Origin: Owenia fusiformis
Taxonomy: Eukaryota > Annelida > Polychaeta > Sabellida > Oweniidae
Assembly (NCBI GenBank): GCA_903813345.2
Contig: CAIIXF020000003.1
Location: forward strand, 25,929,248-25,993,247
Length of the DNA stretch: 64,000 bases
Direction of reading: 5' to 3'
The notes below the pieces were generated by a model. The model did not search any database, had not been told where the DNA came from, and was given only the letters and a program-made list of their open reading frames with translations. Of the stretch, positions 11,644-22,566 are shown piece by piece. The position numbers and the translations under genes were made by a program. The first letter of the stretch is position 1; every line of letters begins with the position of its first letter.

Positions 11644-13258
11644 TAGTATAAAGATAGACTGACTGGCTTAATGTTAACGTTTATATTTCAACTGTTTTTA
11701 AATTGAGAATTTCTGTCGATGCCCAAAAAAGAATTTATACCTTTAAAAAAATAAAGATAAACCTTTTATTTCATTAACAAGCTAATTTTTTAAAATCATC
11801 AAAATTTTCCTTTGTACAATTACAATATTGAGAGACCTAAAGACGTTGTGTTTATGTCATTTTGTTCCAATGAGATTCGGATAGATGTTTCATTTCATTC
11901 CGAACATATATGATACCAATAACAAAAGAAGTGTCTGACGTGTTTTCTAAACCGATATAGAAAAAAGTATTTTTGTTTATTTCAAATTGTAATGTTATCA
12001 TCCAGATGTTCATTAAATTGACGATGTGAAAAATTTTCAGAATGTTTTGATGACTGGTTTAACAAAAATGCGTGTTCACCATATCGATGCCACTCCTTTA
12101 ATACTTTTCTTTCATTTCGTATAAAATAACTATAAATAGGCAAGGCTAGTTTAATACCATTTGCTTAGTACAGTATGGGTACTAAAAAACGGATTCTTAA
12201 CACTCACCGGTATTCTAATTTTAAATTAAAAAATGCCAAGAATTGTCTTCGCCCTTAGCTTAGTGTATTTCATTTAATGTTTATGGCCAACTGAAAGAGC
12301 CTCTGGTCAACAGAGCAGAAACATTATTAACAGTTCATTATGGGTTCATAACGAACTTCAATAAGCGAAGTGCACATTTGGTAAAAGACTCAGAGTGACG
12401 TCACAGTGTATGGTGTTAAAACTGTATCAAAATTGGACATCTTATATTTATGTGATATCTCTAACACATAGAATAGCGTTTAGCAGAATACATACACAAT
12501 CCGTGTGATTTCATACACGGTTTGTTCGAGTTTGCACACTTTATGTTTGTAAAATCACACTTGTACATGCGTATTTGTGTATGCATTGTTTAAAAATGAC
12601 ATCGAACAGGGTACACAAATCGAACAAATGCTTATGCGGCTCGCACAAACGTTTTTCCCTCCACAAACCATGATGTGCCGATCACACACCTTGATGTACC
12701 GATCACACACCTTGATGTAACATAAATTGCTTTCTAGAGATGTTCGAGATTTTGTTCTAAATCTCGCGTTACCTTTGCACTGAACAAAATAACACATCAG
12801 CGCGGCAAAAAGATAAAAAGATCTAGTTTGTAGTTTCTCAATAAATGACCACTGTATGTCTCCCTAGCCTAGGGCCTAGGGTATCCTATTATATATTTTT
12901 AATTTAAAATTTACATTTTATAACATTTCAACGGAGGGCGCCATATTGTAGAAACCAGGATGTAAATATCACGTGACTTCAAATCTCGCACCCTATGTGA
13001 AGTGCAACTTGTTTGTGACAGCCTATGCGAGCGGGAACCATCCTATGCGAGTTTGTACTCAATGCGTGTGTAAAATTGACACGTTCGTTCGAAATTTACT
13101 TTGATCCATGTGTAATTCTTTCAGTATTCTATGCAACTTATAACACAATCCGTGTGACATTTCAACATTGCTTTTGGATTTTTGGAAAGTGATTGGAGTT
13201 AGTGCTAACTCTTTGTGTGACACTTGATACAACCAGTGCGTGTGTGAATGAAAAATAG
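11644..13258. other. No gene seen
   Basis: I found no supported exon. Short words such as ACACAATCCGTGTGA recur near 12495 and 13143, and GATGTACCGATCACACACCT is duplicated near 12672-12718, so the area contains minor repeats. The minus-strand reading at 12797-12555 is built on that duplication. Confidence 0.4.
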
Positions 13259-13300
13259 TTATGTAAGAAAATTAACTGTTGGTATAACATGGATTGAAAA

Positions 13301-13400
13301 TGGCATACGATGATGCGAGTTTCGCATATGATGATGCGTATTTCGCATAGTATGATGCGAGTTTCGAATCATATGGTTCGAGTATCGCATCATATAGTTC
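13301..13400. repeat. Short tandem repeat, about 21-bp unit
   Basis: Four to five imperfect units of a GATGATGCGAGTTTCGCATA type lie just downstream (minus sense) of the GPCR exon. The unit is itself partly palindromic. Confidence 0.65.
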
Positions 13401-13525
13401 GATTTTTCCCATACATCATGTAATGTCCAATTTTGATACAAAATAAATTCCATAACAGTGCACTATGGTGTCATAAAGAACTGGACAATGTCATTTTTTA
13501 TAAAGGAGTGATAGTATTTACTTAC

Positions 13526-13759
13526 ATTTTCCCGAAAAACTGAGATGATTGTAAGAAGGTTTCCAAAAACTCCCAATACGGAAAATGTTGCAGCAATGAA
13601 TATGTAAACTGCAAACTTTCCCGGGGAATGTTCTAAATAAGGAGGGTATGTCCATTGGTAGCTCTGATCTGATCCATTCGTTGTGTTAATTCCGTCTGCC
13701 GAATTCACCAGATAGAACTCCATAGGCCTACTCCCTTTCTTGCTAGTTAACGTATACAT
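13526..13759 (-). CDS. First exon of an opsin/rhodopsin-type GPCR (N-terminus and TM1)
   Basis: The minus-strand reading from 13759 gives 78 residues, with a second possible start at MEFYLVNSADG. It has an N-glycosylation site (NTT), a proline-aromatic WTYPPYLEH segment, then a hydrophobic helix from about GKFAVYIF to VFGNLLTIISVF. The GN in the helix fits the conserved GN of class A receptor TM1. The exon stops at a good donor (GTAAGT, minus strand, 13525 downward) directly after FREN. The layout resembles an opsin first exon, but other class A receptors are possible. I found no TM2-TM7 exons between 13525 and 1, so the rest is beyond the window, lost, or unrecognised. Confidence 0.55.
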
Positions 13760-14006
13760 AAATATATTGGGCGAGACTTGGGATATTATTTATGAGCATA
13801 TTCATCATTCTTGGCAACTTCTCAGCAACTTGGTCAGATAGAGGGGTAGCCGAGCGTAGTTGTTTATCGAATCGGCAATACGTGTAATGGAATGTGGTCG
13901 CTTACCTTAGATGACCGAATAACCCGGCCCTGTTGGTGGCCATTGGTTGGCATGGTCGCAGTTGGCCCGTCGTTGGCTGCCGCTAATACCAGGGAGCCAA
14001 CAATCC

Positions 14007-14227
14007 CAGATAGCACAACTCTGATGGGCCAACGTTGGCCCAACAATTACGTATCTGTTGGTCCAACGTTGGCTGAGATGGTTGGCCCACCGTCGCTATG
14101 TCCATTGGCCCAACGTTGGCCCACCGAAGTAAATTGTGTCAATAGTGGGCCAACAATGGGCCAACGTTGGTTCTTTGGTGGCTGCCAATGTTGGACCAAC
14201 GTTGGCCCAACGTTGTTGTGCTATCTG
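14007..14227. mobile_element. Palindrome-rich MITE, CAGATAGCACAA ends (copy 1)
   Basis: It begins CAGATAGCACAACTCTGATG and ends TTGTGCTATCTG. The body is almost entirely variants of GGGCCAACGTTGGCCC, built on the 10-bp palindrome CCAACGTTGG. The same family recurs at 15238-15664. The CAG-start ends recall hAT elements, but I see no clear 8-bp target duplication. Confidence 0.65.
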
Positions 14228-14403
14228 GGTAGCACTAAAGTACTGTTGGACCAACGTTGGGCCACCCACCTATCTGTTCCCTCTGCAAGGCCAACGTTGG
14301 GCCAACATTGCCATTAGCACTAAAGCATTGTCGAGCCAACATTGGACCAACGTTGGGCCAACATAATTTTTGCCAACATTGGACCAACGTTGGGCCAACA
14401 TAA

Positions 14404-14895
14404 TTTTTTGCCACTGTTGGACCAACGTTGGCCCGCTGGACAAAATGACGTTGGGTCAACCGCTCAAGCCGACGTTGGGCCAACAGATGCGTAGTTGTTG
14501 GCCCAACGTTGGCCCACTGGCGGTGTGCTATCTGTGCCAACATTGGACCAACGTTTGGCCAATATAATTTTTTGCCACTGTTGGACCAACGTTGGCCCGC
14601 TGGACAAAATGACGTTGGGTCAACCGCTCAAGCCGACGTTGGGCCAACAGATGCGTAGTTGTTGGCCCAACGTTGGCCCACTGGCGGTGTGCTATCTGTG
14701 CCAACATTGGACCAACGTTGGGCCAATATAATTTTTTGCCACTGTTGGACCAACGTTGGCCCGCTGGACAAAATGACGTTGGGTCAACCGCTCAAGCCGA
14801 CGTTGGGCCAACAGATGCGTAGTTGTTGGCCCAACGTTGGCCCACTGGCGGTGTGCTATCTGGGACCTATCGATAAATCAGTGCAAAATTGCAGT
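14404..14895. repeat. 164-bp tandem repeat of CCAACGTTGG palindromes, three copies
   Basis: The word GCCACTGTTGGACCAACGTT starts at 14410, 14574 and 14738, giving a strict 164-bp period. Each unit contains GACAAAATGACGTTGGGTCA, GCCGACGTTGGGCCAACAG and GGTGTGCTATCTG. The block appears to be an internal amplification within the CAGATAGCACAA MITE family. The segment GGCCCGTCGTTGGCTGCCGC occurs on both sides (about 13963 and 14923), suggesting a larger nested unit. Confidence 0.85.
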
Positions 14896-15237
14896 TGGCA
14901 AATTGTAGTTGGGCCAACGTTGGCCCGTCGTTGGCTGCCGCTAAAACCAGGAAGCCACCTATCGATAAATCATTGCAAATGCTTTGCCTAAAAATAGAAG
15001 AAAAACATACCAGCAGTCATTAAAAAAAATTAAGGTAAATTTTATGTAATATTTTCTTTCAAAATTATCTGATAATGTTGTTTACCTCAAAAAATATGGA
15101 TTTTTGCCTTGTAATACAGTTGAAACCACTTATAAGGCTACCAAATATATTTAGTATGGAAAAACAAGCCACCATATTTTATTGATGTAAAACGGATAAC
15201 ATATGTGAACACATTTTCAGTAGCGGTACTGAATGCC

Positions 15238-15664
15238 CAGATAGCACAAAGACGTCAGGCCAACGTCGCTATTGGTGACCATTGGTTCTCAAGGTTGCAG
15301 TTAGCAAATTGTTCATGTGGCCTGTCGTTGGCTGCCCAGTGAGCCAACAATGGCTGTACAAAAAAGTAAATCGTGTCAACGGTGGGCCAACGTTGGTTCT
15401 TTGGTGGCTGCCAATGTTGGACCAACATTGGCTGACGTGGTTGGCCCACCGTCGCTATGTCCATTGGCCCAACGTTGGCCCACCGAAGGAAAATATGGTT
15501 GGCCCAACAATGGACCAACGTTGGGCAAACCATATTTTCCTTTGGTGGGCCAACGTTGGGCCAATGGACATATAGCGACGGTGGGCCAACCACGTCAGCC
15601 AACGTTGGACCAACAGATACGTAATTGTTGGGCCAACGTTGGCCCATCAGAGTTGTGCTATCTG
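15238..15664. mobile_element. Palindrome-rich MITE, CAGATAGCACAA ends (copy 2)
   Basis: Terminal inverted repeats CAGATAGCACAA (left) and TTGTGCTATCTG (right) bound a body dominated by CCAACGTTGG cores. The two halves are mirror images around about 15500 (GAAAATATGGTTGG versus AACCATATTTTCC). Long open readings appear on both strands and in several frames because of the repeats. They are not genes. Confidence 0.75.
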
Positions 15665-16091
15665 CGGGCGATTGCAAAAATTAAGTTATTTCATCCTTAA
15701 AAGATTTCGACCAAAACAAGAGATACCTTTGTTTTTAAAATCTTTAACATCTTATCAAATATATTTTTCTTTTTTCAAATGGGCACAGTGTCAGGCTTTT
15801 TCTTTTTGATTGTTTCCAGTTTCCAGTCTCATCTAAACCAGAGACATTGTTAATTTGTGCCTGTCAGAATTGGTTTGAAAATAATTATTGCCGATTATAA
15901 ATGATCAAATCGGTAAAGCACTGTCCTGTATTTCCGACCAACTCTCAGTCTATTTAGAAAATATAACGCAATTTATTGATGACGGGACCCTCATAGAATA
16001 TCCATATATAATATTTTAGTAAGGCGTTCGATAGTGCTTCTCACGAGCAACTACTGGTAAAACTACAATCCTCATAAAATAACAGGAAAAT

Positions 16092-16206
16092 TGTCCGAAT
16101 CCCTATGGTCCGAATCCCGATAGTCCGAATCCCAATCGTCCAAATTCCAATGGTCCGAATTCCAATGGTCCGAATCCCATTCGTCCAAAATCTAATGATC
16201 CGAAAA
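16092..16206. repeat. 15-bp minisatellite (GTCCGAATCCCAATG)
   Basis: About seven imperfect units of GTCCGAATCCCAATG run in tandem; the multiple-of-three period leaves both strands open. A separate 26-bp duplication containing AACCCAAATCCATGC follows near 16313-16362. Confidence 0.75.
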
Positions 16207-16362
16207 TTAACAATTGTCGATGTGATATTTTTGAGTGACCACAGGGAAATATCATGATAGAAAGAATAAAACATCTTAACTCAAAGTATCTAAAAGTTGC
16301 AATCAATTCCGTAACCCAAATCCATGCTAAGCAAATAACCCAAATCCATGCTTAGCAAAGAC

Positions 16363-18214
16363 CCGAAGATGTCTGAAAATGTAGGGATAAGTTAATAAAC
16401 TCCTGTAATATAGATAAAACACAGAATTGTTTGTAACCGATATAGTTGTCGTTCCAGGCACTCTGTTTGCAGAATAATGAGTACTTAATTCGATATTAAC
16501 CGTATCAAATCGTTAAATTCAACTTCTAAATATTTGAATGATGTTTTACATCTTAAATAAGTAAGAACCATATGGCTGTATTTGGTCCATTTGATTCAAA
16601 GATACAATAGGTGTACATGCAAATATATCACATTTGTTTCATTGCCATACGTTGCATATCATTGAAATCAACGGTGAAAGTTGAAAATGAAAGAACCGAT
16701 TATACCACGAGTACGATTCTATAAAACCCGATGCTACCGCCTGAGTATTCCGATTATACTGAGTAAAACCCGATGAGGTAGTGAGTAAGTTCTTGGATGA
16801 TCATATAATAACATGACGTTTATCACAAATCTTCCTGTTTATTTATCATATACTCCTGGCGTCGGCATATAATATAATATGATATAATTCTCGCAGCACT
16901 ATACATCAACGTCTGCACTTGTGGAACTGGGGAGGGACCTGCCCCCCTTGGGTGGGCCCAGAACAAATTGAGAAAAGACACCAAAAAGTGGGCCATTTTG
17001 GTCATTACTGGGACACTATAACACAGACTCTGTGTCCCGCGAAGTTCTTTAAAACATTGAATTCATGCTTTCACTCGAATCACCATAATTTTCATTGTTG
17101 ATGATATCATCACTTCTATCTTACTATGCTCATAATTCAATGATTTTGGTACGAAATTTGGTCCTTCGACCTCGTTGCCATGTTTTATTCAAAATCTGAA
17201 TTATTTATACTCAAACTGAACAGGTGTTAAACAAAGTGATTACATGAATACATTTAAATCAATATGGTTCGATACCATTCTAAACGAAATGAGTGTTTAA
17301 TGAGGCCACGAAATATAAAATTTCGTTAAATAGGAATATTATGTAAGTCTCAGGTAATAAGAAGAATTGGATGCTCAAACTTTAGACTAGAATCATATGA
17401 TGATAAAAGCCTCTAGAAAGTGAAAGTACTTATATTTCAACGAGCAGGCAAGAGACCTATATCAAAATACTCCCTTATATATAACAAAAGATCTATGAGA
17501 TTTAACATGGTGAACGAGGTGTCAAAATAATATTCTTCATCCCTTAACTAGTTCAAACTAGTTCTCGATAGTACCAACAATATCCATCATTCGGATTGGT
17601 ATCACCTAATGTCAATGCAATGCAAAGATCCTCGAGACTATTTTTTCAAAATTCAGTCGTGATATACTATCAGTATCTTTTTGGCATGCAGCATTCTCTC
17701 ACAAGTGAATTATATCCTGCTGCTACAGAGGAACATGTTCTTAGTTGTCAGATGTGAGAGAAAGATACTATGTATTAGCTAATGATCATGCCTTCTGCAA
17801 TAACATCATATTGGATCATAAAAGGTGTGAGACAAATTTCTACCAGGAGCATGATTTACAATGTCAGTATTTGTCTGGTTCATTTAATCTGCTTTTCAGT
17901 TTAGTAATAAATTGTGTGGAAACATTGAAACGTGTAAAAACGACCTTGTATACCCCATTGTTCAAAATGGCTGATGACAGCCTGTGGTGATGATACATAT
18001 ATACTGAAAATATGTTTCCATATAACATTGCATGTATCAATGTAAATTTTATAGTGTTATTTGGTAAACTGATTTGTGTTTGCAAAGGTTTTGAATATAT
18101 TAAAATATGCATTTTTGGTATGATATTCTAGCTTTACTTAAAGAGGCAATAAGGACTGTAGAGAGAAAATTTGAAAATTCTTATTTTTTTTGAGCTATCA
18201 GGTCAATATTTGGC
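16363..18214. other. No gene seen
   Basis: I see no supported exon, RNA gene or long inverted repeat. The short open readings near 16823-17101 and 17745-18112 show no motif or splice context. Confidence 0.4.
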
Positions 18215-18576
18215 TTAAGGATGTTCCCTGGTCAGATAGGAAAATATTCAATAGTATTTAACTTTTTCTCAAAAATGGTTTTCTGGTATTCTCACGGGCA
18301 ACAAAGAATATTAAAACTTTAAAAACCATATGTTAGTGTGCTTTTTTCTGAGCAAGAGGCCTCTAAAGTGTCAATATTTGACAAAAGTGGGCGTGGCACT
18401 TTCTCATTGAAACCCATGTTAAAAATCAGGTTTTCACCCCAAAACACACTTTTGAATATTTAACTTTTTCTTAAACTCACAGAAACACTTAGTTATGCTA
18501 TGTACTTCACATTTTGAAAAGAAAAATTAGGGGTTGGTGTTCATCGTTTTCAACTTCGTCCAGGGAACATCCTTAA
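18215..18576. mobile_element. TTAA-flanked MITE (TTAAGGATGTTCCCTGG family)
   Basis: Left end TTAAGGATGTTCCCTGG; right end CCAGGGAACATCCTTAA. The 17-bp termini are perfectly inverted and share the TTAAGG start with the elements at 1657, 10755 and 39951. The interior holds an AAAACACACTTTTGAATATT segment and has no open reading. Confidence 0.75.
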
Positions 18577-18949
18577 TACCTTCTTTGACATACCTATTTT
18601 CATAAAATGTATGTATAAACTATCAATTTCAGCATTAAGAAGTGTAAATTCAATTCAAAGCTTCTATAAAGGGAGTCCCACTTATAGATTTTTAAGATCC
18701 ACCATGTTTCAAGAGGAATATCAGCTGAAATAATGTTCATCCAGAGGGTTTCTTTGTAGATAATGAAAATATATGTTAGTCTTGATGAAATATCCAAACC
18801 TAAATATATTTTGACACTTGTCGATGATCGTTGAATGCCCCCCCTGCACTATTTGTAGCACCTTTAAATGAATATGTGAATACTGATATAACTGAAGGAA
18901 TATGACAGAATGTAGAACGGAATAAAATTGAATTAGAATATGTTGTTTT

Positions 18950-19640
18950 CTTGGTGAAATGCTTATTCGAGTAGTTAACCTAAATATTGTCTCTATTAGT
19001 AATGCAAAACATAGTAAATTGACTATTTATTTCACTATACATATTATGCTAACCACTTGTCTAAAAGCTTTCCAAAATCGATCAAAAATGGTTTATTTTC
19101 ACTTTTTATACTGTAGCCAGGTTGTATTAACCAAAATAAAATTTCTAAAAAAATTTAATGTTTAAATTTTTTCTGCGAAAAACACATTTTTACCCCAAAA
19201 CACACTTTGACACCTATATGAAACCATACCTTTCAATTAGTAAACATGACTTGCCTGCTCGTCAAAAAGAGGTCATTATATTTTCTATGCACTGATTCTA
19301 GTCTACATTCATTTCACTATATGCCAAGCATAAGAGAAATCTCTAAAACCTCCCCAAAATCACCAAATCGATCAAAACTGGTTCATTTTCACTTTTCCAT
19401 AGTCAACCAGACTGTATTTACTGAAATAAAATTTCTATTTTTTTAATTTGAAAAAAAAATTCTGCAAAAAACACAATTTTTACCCAAAAACACATTTTGA
19501 CACCTACATGTATTTCGTCTTGTTAATCGTCAGTATCAATTAAGGAACCCATTTCCTTTCAATTTGTAAACATGACTTGCCTGCTCGTCAAAATATAATT
19601 TTAAGATGTCATTATATTTTCAATCCCCTGATTCTAGTCT
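18950..19640. repeat. Diverged tandem repeat, units of about 300 bp
   Basis: The segment CATGACTTGCCTGCTCGTCA appears at about 19246 and 19570. CGATCAAAA(A/C)TGGTT followed by TTTTCACTTTT appears at about 19078 and 19370. Two to three diverged units carry further shared words (AAAACACA, TTGACACCTA, GATTCTAGTCTAC). They are non-coding. Confidence 0.6.
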
Positions 19641-20109
19641 ACTTTAACACGAGGCAGGGTACATGTATGTACATGTATGTACAGGGTGGTAAAAAAACGG
19701 CAACCCTAGTTTTTCCAAATATCTCTGTCATTCTAGGAAATAACTCCCTGATATTTTACACATTTGTACATCATTCAATTTCCAACCAACAACCCATATT
19801 TCATGACCATCGGACTGATAATCACAATATTACTGCATTTTAGCAACGTGGCCCATAAGGCCACTTTCGAGCTGTCTGAGCTGGTCTGTTATTCAAATGA
19901 ACTCCATTTCCAACTTCACTGGTTAACTCTAACAATTACTTTAAACAAGGTGCCTCAGTTTTCCAATATCGTGCTGTTGGTAAACCTGCACACGTTTTCC
20001 AAACCTGTCAATGACCATTCCTCAGCAAGTATAGCCTGAACGACACATGTGATCTTTATTTTGAGGTCAAATGACTTTCTTGTGTTATTACTCTACACTC
20101 TATCTTTGG
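19641..20109. other. No supported gene; possible mobile-element relic
   Basis: TACAGGGTGGTAAAAAAACG near 19680 looks like a transposon terminus. The following readings on both strands lack a recognisable transposase motif. I cannot assign the stretch. Confidence 0.3.
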
Positions 20110-20380
20110 GGTATCCCCACTGCAGGCCTGTCAACTGTCCCGCAATTTGCGTATTTGTCACGCATTTGCTGAAGAATTTGAAGTCACGCCAGTTATTTTT
20201 GCGTGACAGAAAATGTCACGCAAATACGCATTTTACCTGGTAATTGTCAAGTAAAAATATTTCTGTAGAAAAATTTCTAAAAAAGATCGTCTACACAGCA
20301 AAAATACGAACGCCGGAAAAAAATGTACGCATTTCGTTCGGACTTTTCACGCGAATTACGTATATGTCACGCATTCCGTT
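20110..20380. repeat. Inverted repeat with GCGTATTTGTCACGC arms
   Basis: GCGTATTTGTCACGCATTTG (about 20147) is mirrored by TGTCACGCAAATACGC (about 20214), making a stem with an inner stem as well. Downstream, CACGCGAATTACGTATATGTC (about 20349) is nearly repeated at 31065-31090, so this belongs to a dispersed family. Confidence 0.55.
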
Positions 20381-20434
20381 CGAAATCAATGAAAGTTGAA
20401 TGCCAATAAATAGCTATTTATTACACCTATTTAT

Positions 20435-20651
20435 TAGACTCCAGATTGAAAATCTGGAGTCTATTGTTCTCGTCAGTTTTCTTATTCTTCTTCTTCTTCT
20501 TCTTCTTCTTATTATTATTAGACTCCAGATTGAAAATCTGGAGTCTATTGCTTTTGCCAGTTTTCTTATTATTAGACTCCAGATTGAAAATCTGGAGTCT
20601 ATTGTTTTTGCCTGTTTTCTTATTAGACTCCAGATGAAAATCTGGAGTCTA
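20435..20651. repeat. Four copies of a TAGACTCCAGA...TCTGGAGTCTA hairpin
   Basis: A 28-29-bp palindrome (TAGACTCCAGATT, AAA, then its complement) starts at about 20435, 20519, 20572 and 20624. Each is followed by ATTG and a TTTTGCCAGTTTTCTTATT-like tail. The right half of the palindrome, TCTGGAGTC, recurs just before each of the four terminal hairpins of the array that follows. I read these as repeated 5' ends of that family, with the two TCTGGAGTC/GACTCCAGA words forming subterminal inverted repeats. Confidence 0.6.
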
Positions 20652-22566
20652 TTGCTTTCGTCAGTTTTCTTTATTATTATTATTATTCTTTCAGAATCTT
20701 CCTCCTTCCCAGATTTCTCACCAACTAGAAGAATTTACTTTAAGCTGCTTACATGATTAACTAGGGGCAGTACCTGGGATGATGGGAAATTAGATCAAAT
20801 TTTTATCTAGGTCAAGGGTCAAGAACTAGGTCAAATCCAGTACTTTGTCACTTTTTTCAATTTTCTCGGTCGTCCTTGAATATTTTCAATCCGGGTTTTT
20901 TTCATTGTGTTCCTCATAAAAAAGTAGGGGAAAACAGGTCGATTTAGTTTTTTGATATCTCAAACCGATTTCGAGATATCAGTGTCCGAAAACGAGGTCC
21001 AAAAAAAAAGTTCTCCCAATTAAATGTCCAGGCTACTGGTCTTGTAGGAAATTTTCTCAGGATTCCGAATCTGAAAACCAAATTTCGATCCGACTTCCGG
21101 TTCGGAAGTTATGGCGTTTTGAAAGCTCAAAAATCGCTAAATTTGGTGTCCCATGTTAATTCAATGGAAAAAAAGATTTTTTTGAAGTGTAAAATACGAA
21201 ATATAGACTGAGTTCAGCTAAATATAATGGAAGCTTTTAAAAGAAGGGGACCTCAAAAGCCATCTAGCTTAAAAATTTGGACAAAAAAATGCCAAGGTCA
21301 AAATCTAGGTCAAATTCAAAGTTTTTCCTTATTTTTGCGATTCTGACACTACACTTTAATTATATTCTTCGAAATCGTGTATACATGTAGCCAAGAGTGT
21401 GCTAATAGTGTTAGCCTTTTGCCGTCAGGAAGTATTTTGACCCACTTTTGAGATATGGTGTCCCAAAAGTAGGTCAAAATATAAAGTTCTTCAAATTTAA
21501 CTTATGAGTTATGAATCAGGGGTAGAATTTTGTCAGGAATCTGAATCTGCAAACCATATTTCGATCAGACTTCCGGTTCGGAAGTTATGGCGTGTCCAAA
21601 AAGTAGGTCAAAATAAAAAAAATTCTAAATTTAACGTATGAGTTATGAATTAGGGGTAGAATTTTGTCAGAAATCCGAATCTGCAAACCAAATTTCGATT
21701 CGACATCTTGTTCAGAAGTTATGATGTTTTGAAAGCTCAAAAATCGCTAAATTTGGTGCCCCATGTTAAATCAATGGGACCGAATAATTTTTTGAAGTGT
21801 AAAAATACAAGATATAGAATGAGTACAGCTAAACATAATGAAAGCCCATAGAAGAAGGGGACCTCAAAAGCTACTTTCCTTCAAAATTTGGACACCAAAA
21901 TACCTAGCTCAAAATCTAGGTCAAATTCATAGTTTTTCTTATTTTTGCAATTCGGACACTACACTTCAATGATATTCTCCGAAATTTTGTATACTTGTAG
22001 TAAAGAGTGTGCTAATAATGTTAACATTTTGCCGTCAATAAGTTTTTTGACCCACTTTTGAGATATGGTGTCCGAAATGTAGGTCAAAATAAAAAGTTCT
22101 CCAATTTTAAAGTATGAGTTATGAATTAGGGGTAGAATTTCCTCAGGAATCCGGATCTGAAATTAAAATTGCAATCCGACCCCCGGTTTAGATTCTACGC
22201 CATTTTGAAGTTTGAAATTCGCACTTGCCAGTATTCACAATGCAGATTGATCAAATATACTGCATACTGCATACCCTACTTTACCTCTCTACCTACTCAG
22301 CTACTTATTTGACTACTTACTCAATTACTTAATTAGTTATTACTTCCTTAGCAACTTACTCAGCTACTAACTCAGGTACTTACTCAGCTACTTACTCAGC
22401 TACCTACTCAGCTTTTTACTCAGTTACTTACTCAGCTACTTACTCAACTACTACTAAGGTACTTACTCAGCTAATTACTCAGTTACTTACTCAGCTCTTT
22501 ACTGATCTATCTAGGTCAAATAAATCTGGAGTCTTAAATTGAACTTGTTCAATTTCACAAATCTAG
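20624..22566 (+). mobile_element. Helitron/Helentron-like non-autonomous element A
   Basis: It starts with the TAGACTCCAGA palindrome and ends with TCTGGAGTC, the hairpin AAATTGAAC-TT-GTTCAATTT (22536-22555), then seven bases and CTAG (22563-22566) before TT. The body is a run of related blocks of roughly 476 and 131 bp, marked by GGAATCCGAATCTGCAAACC, GACTTCCGGTTCGGAAGTTA and GAGATATGGTGTCCG words. Hairpin plus CTRR end and a central tandem array are hallmarks of non-autonomous Helitrons. No Rep/helicase coding is present. Confidence 0.55.
22290..22510. repeat. Microsatellite-like (CTTACTCAGCTA)n tract
   Basis: Irregular 10-12-bp units of CTACTTACTCAG run through about 220 bp near the 3' end of element A. 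Comparable GACTCAGCTT words lie at the same relative place in elements B, C and D, so the tract is a family feature expanded here. Confidence 0.7.

Noticed and set aside
13892-15700. Many open readings on both strands with WANVGPT / GQRWP-type peptides
   Set aside because: They are translations of the CCAACGTTGG palindrome in several frames; the same DNA yields similar peptides on both strands, and there is no start, splice or domain support.
19679-20039. A mariner-type transposase remnant
   Set aside because: Only a TACAGGGTGG-like end is seen; neither strand shows the catalytic motifs, and I found no partner end.
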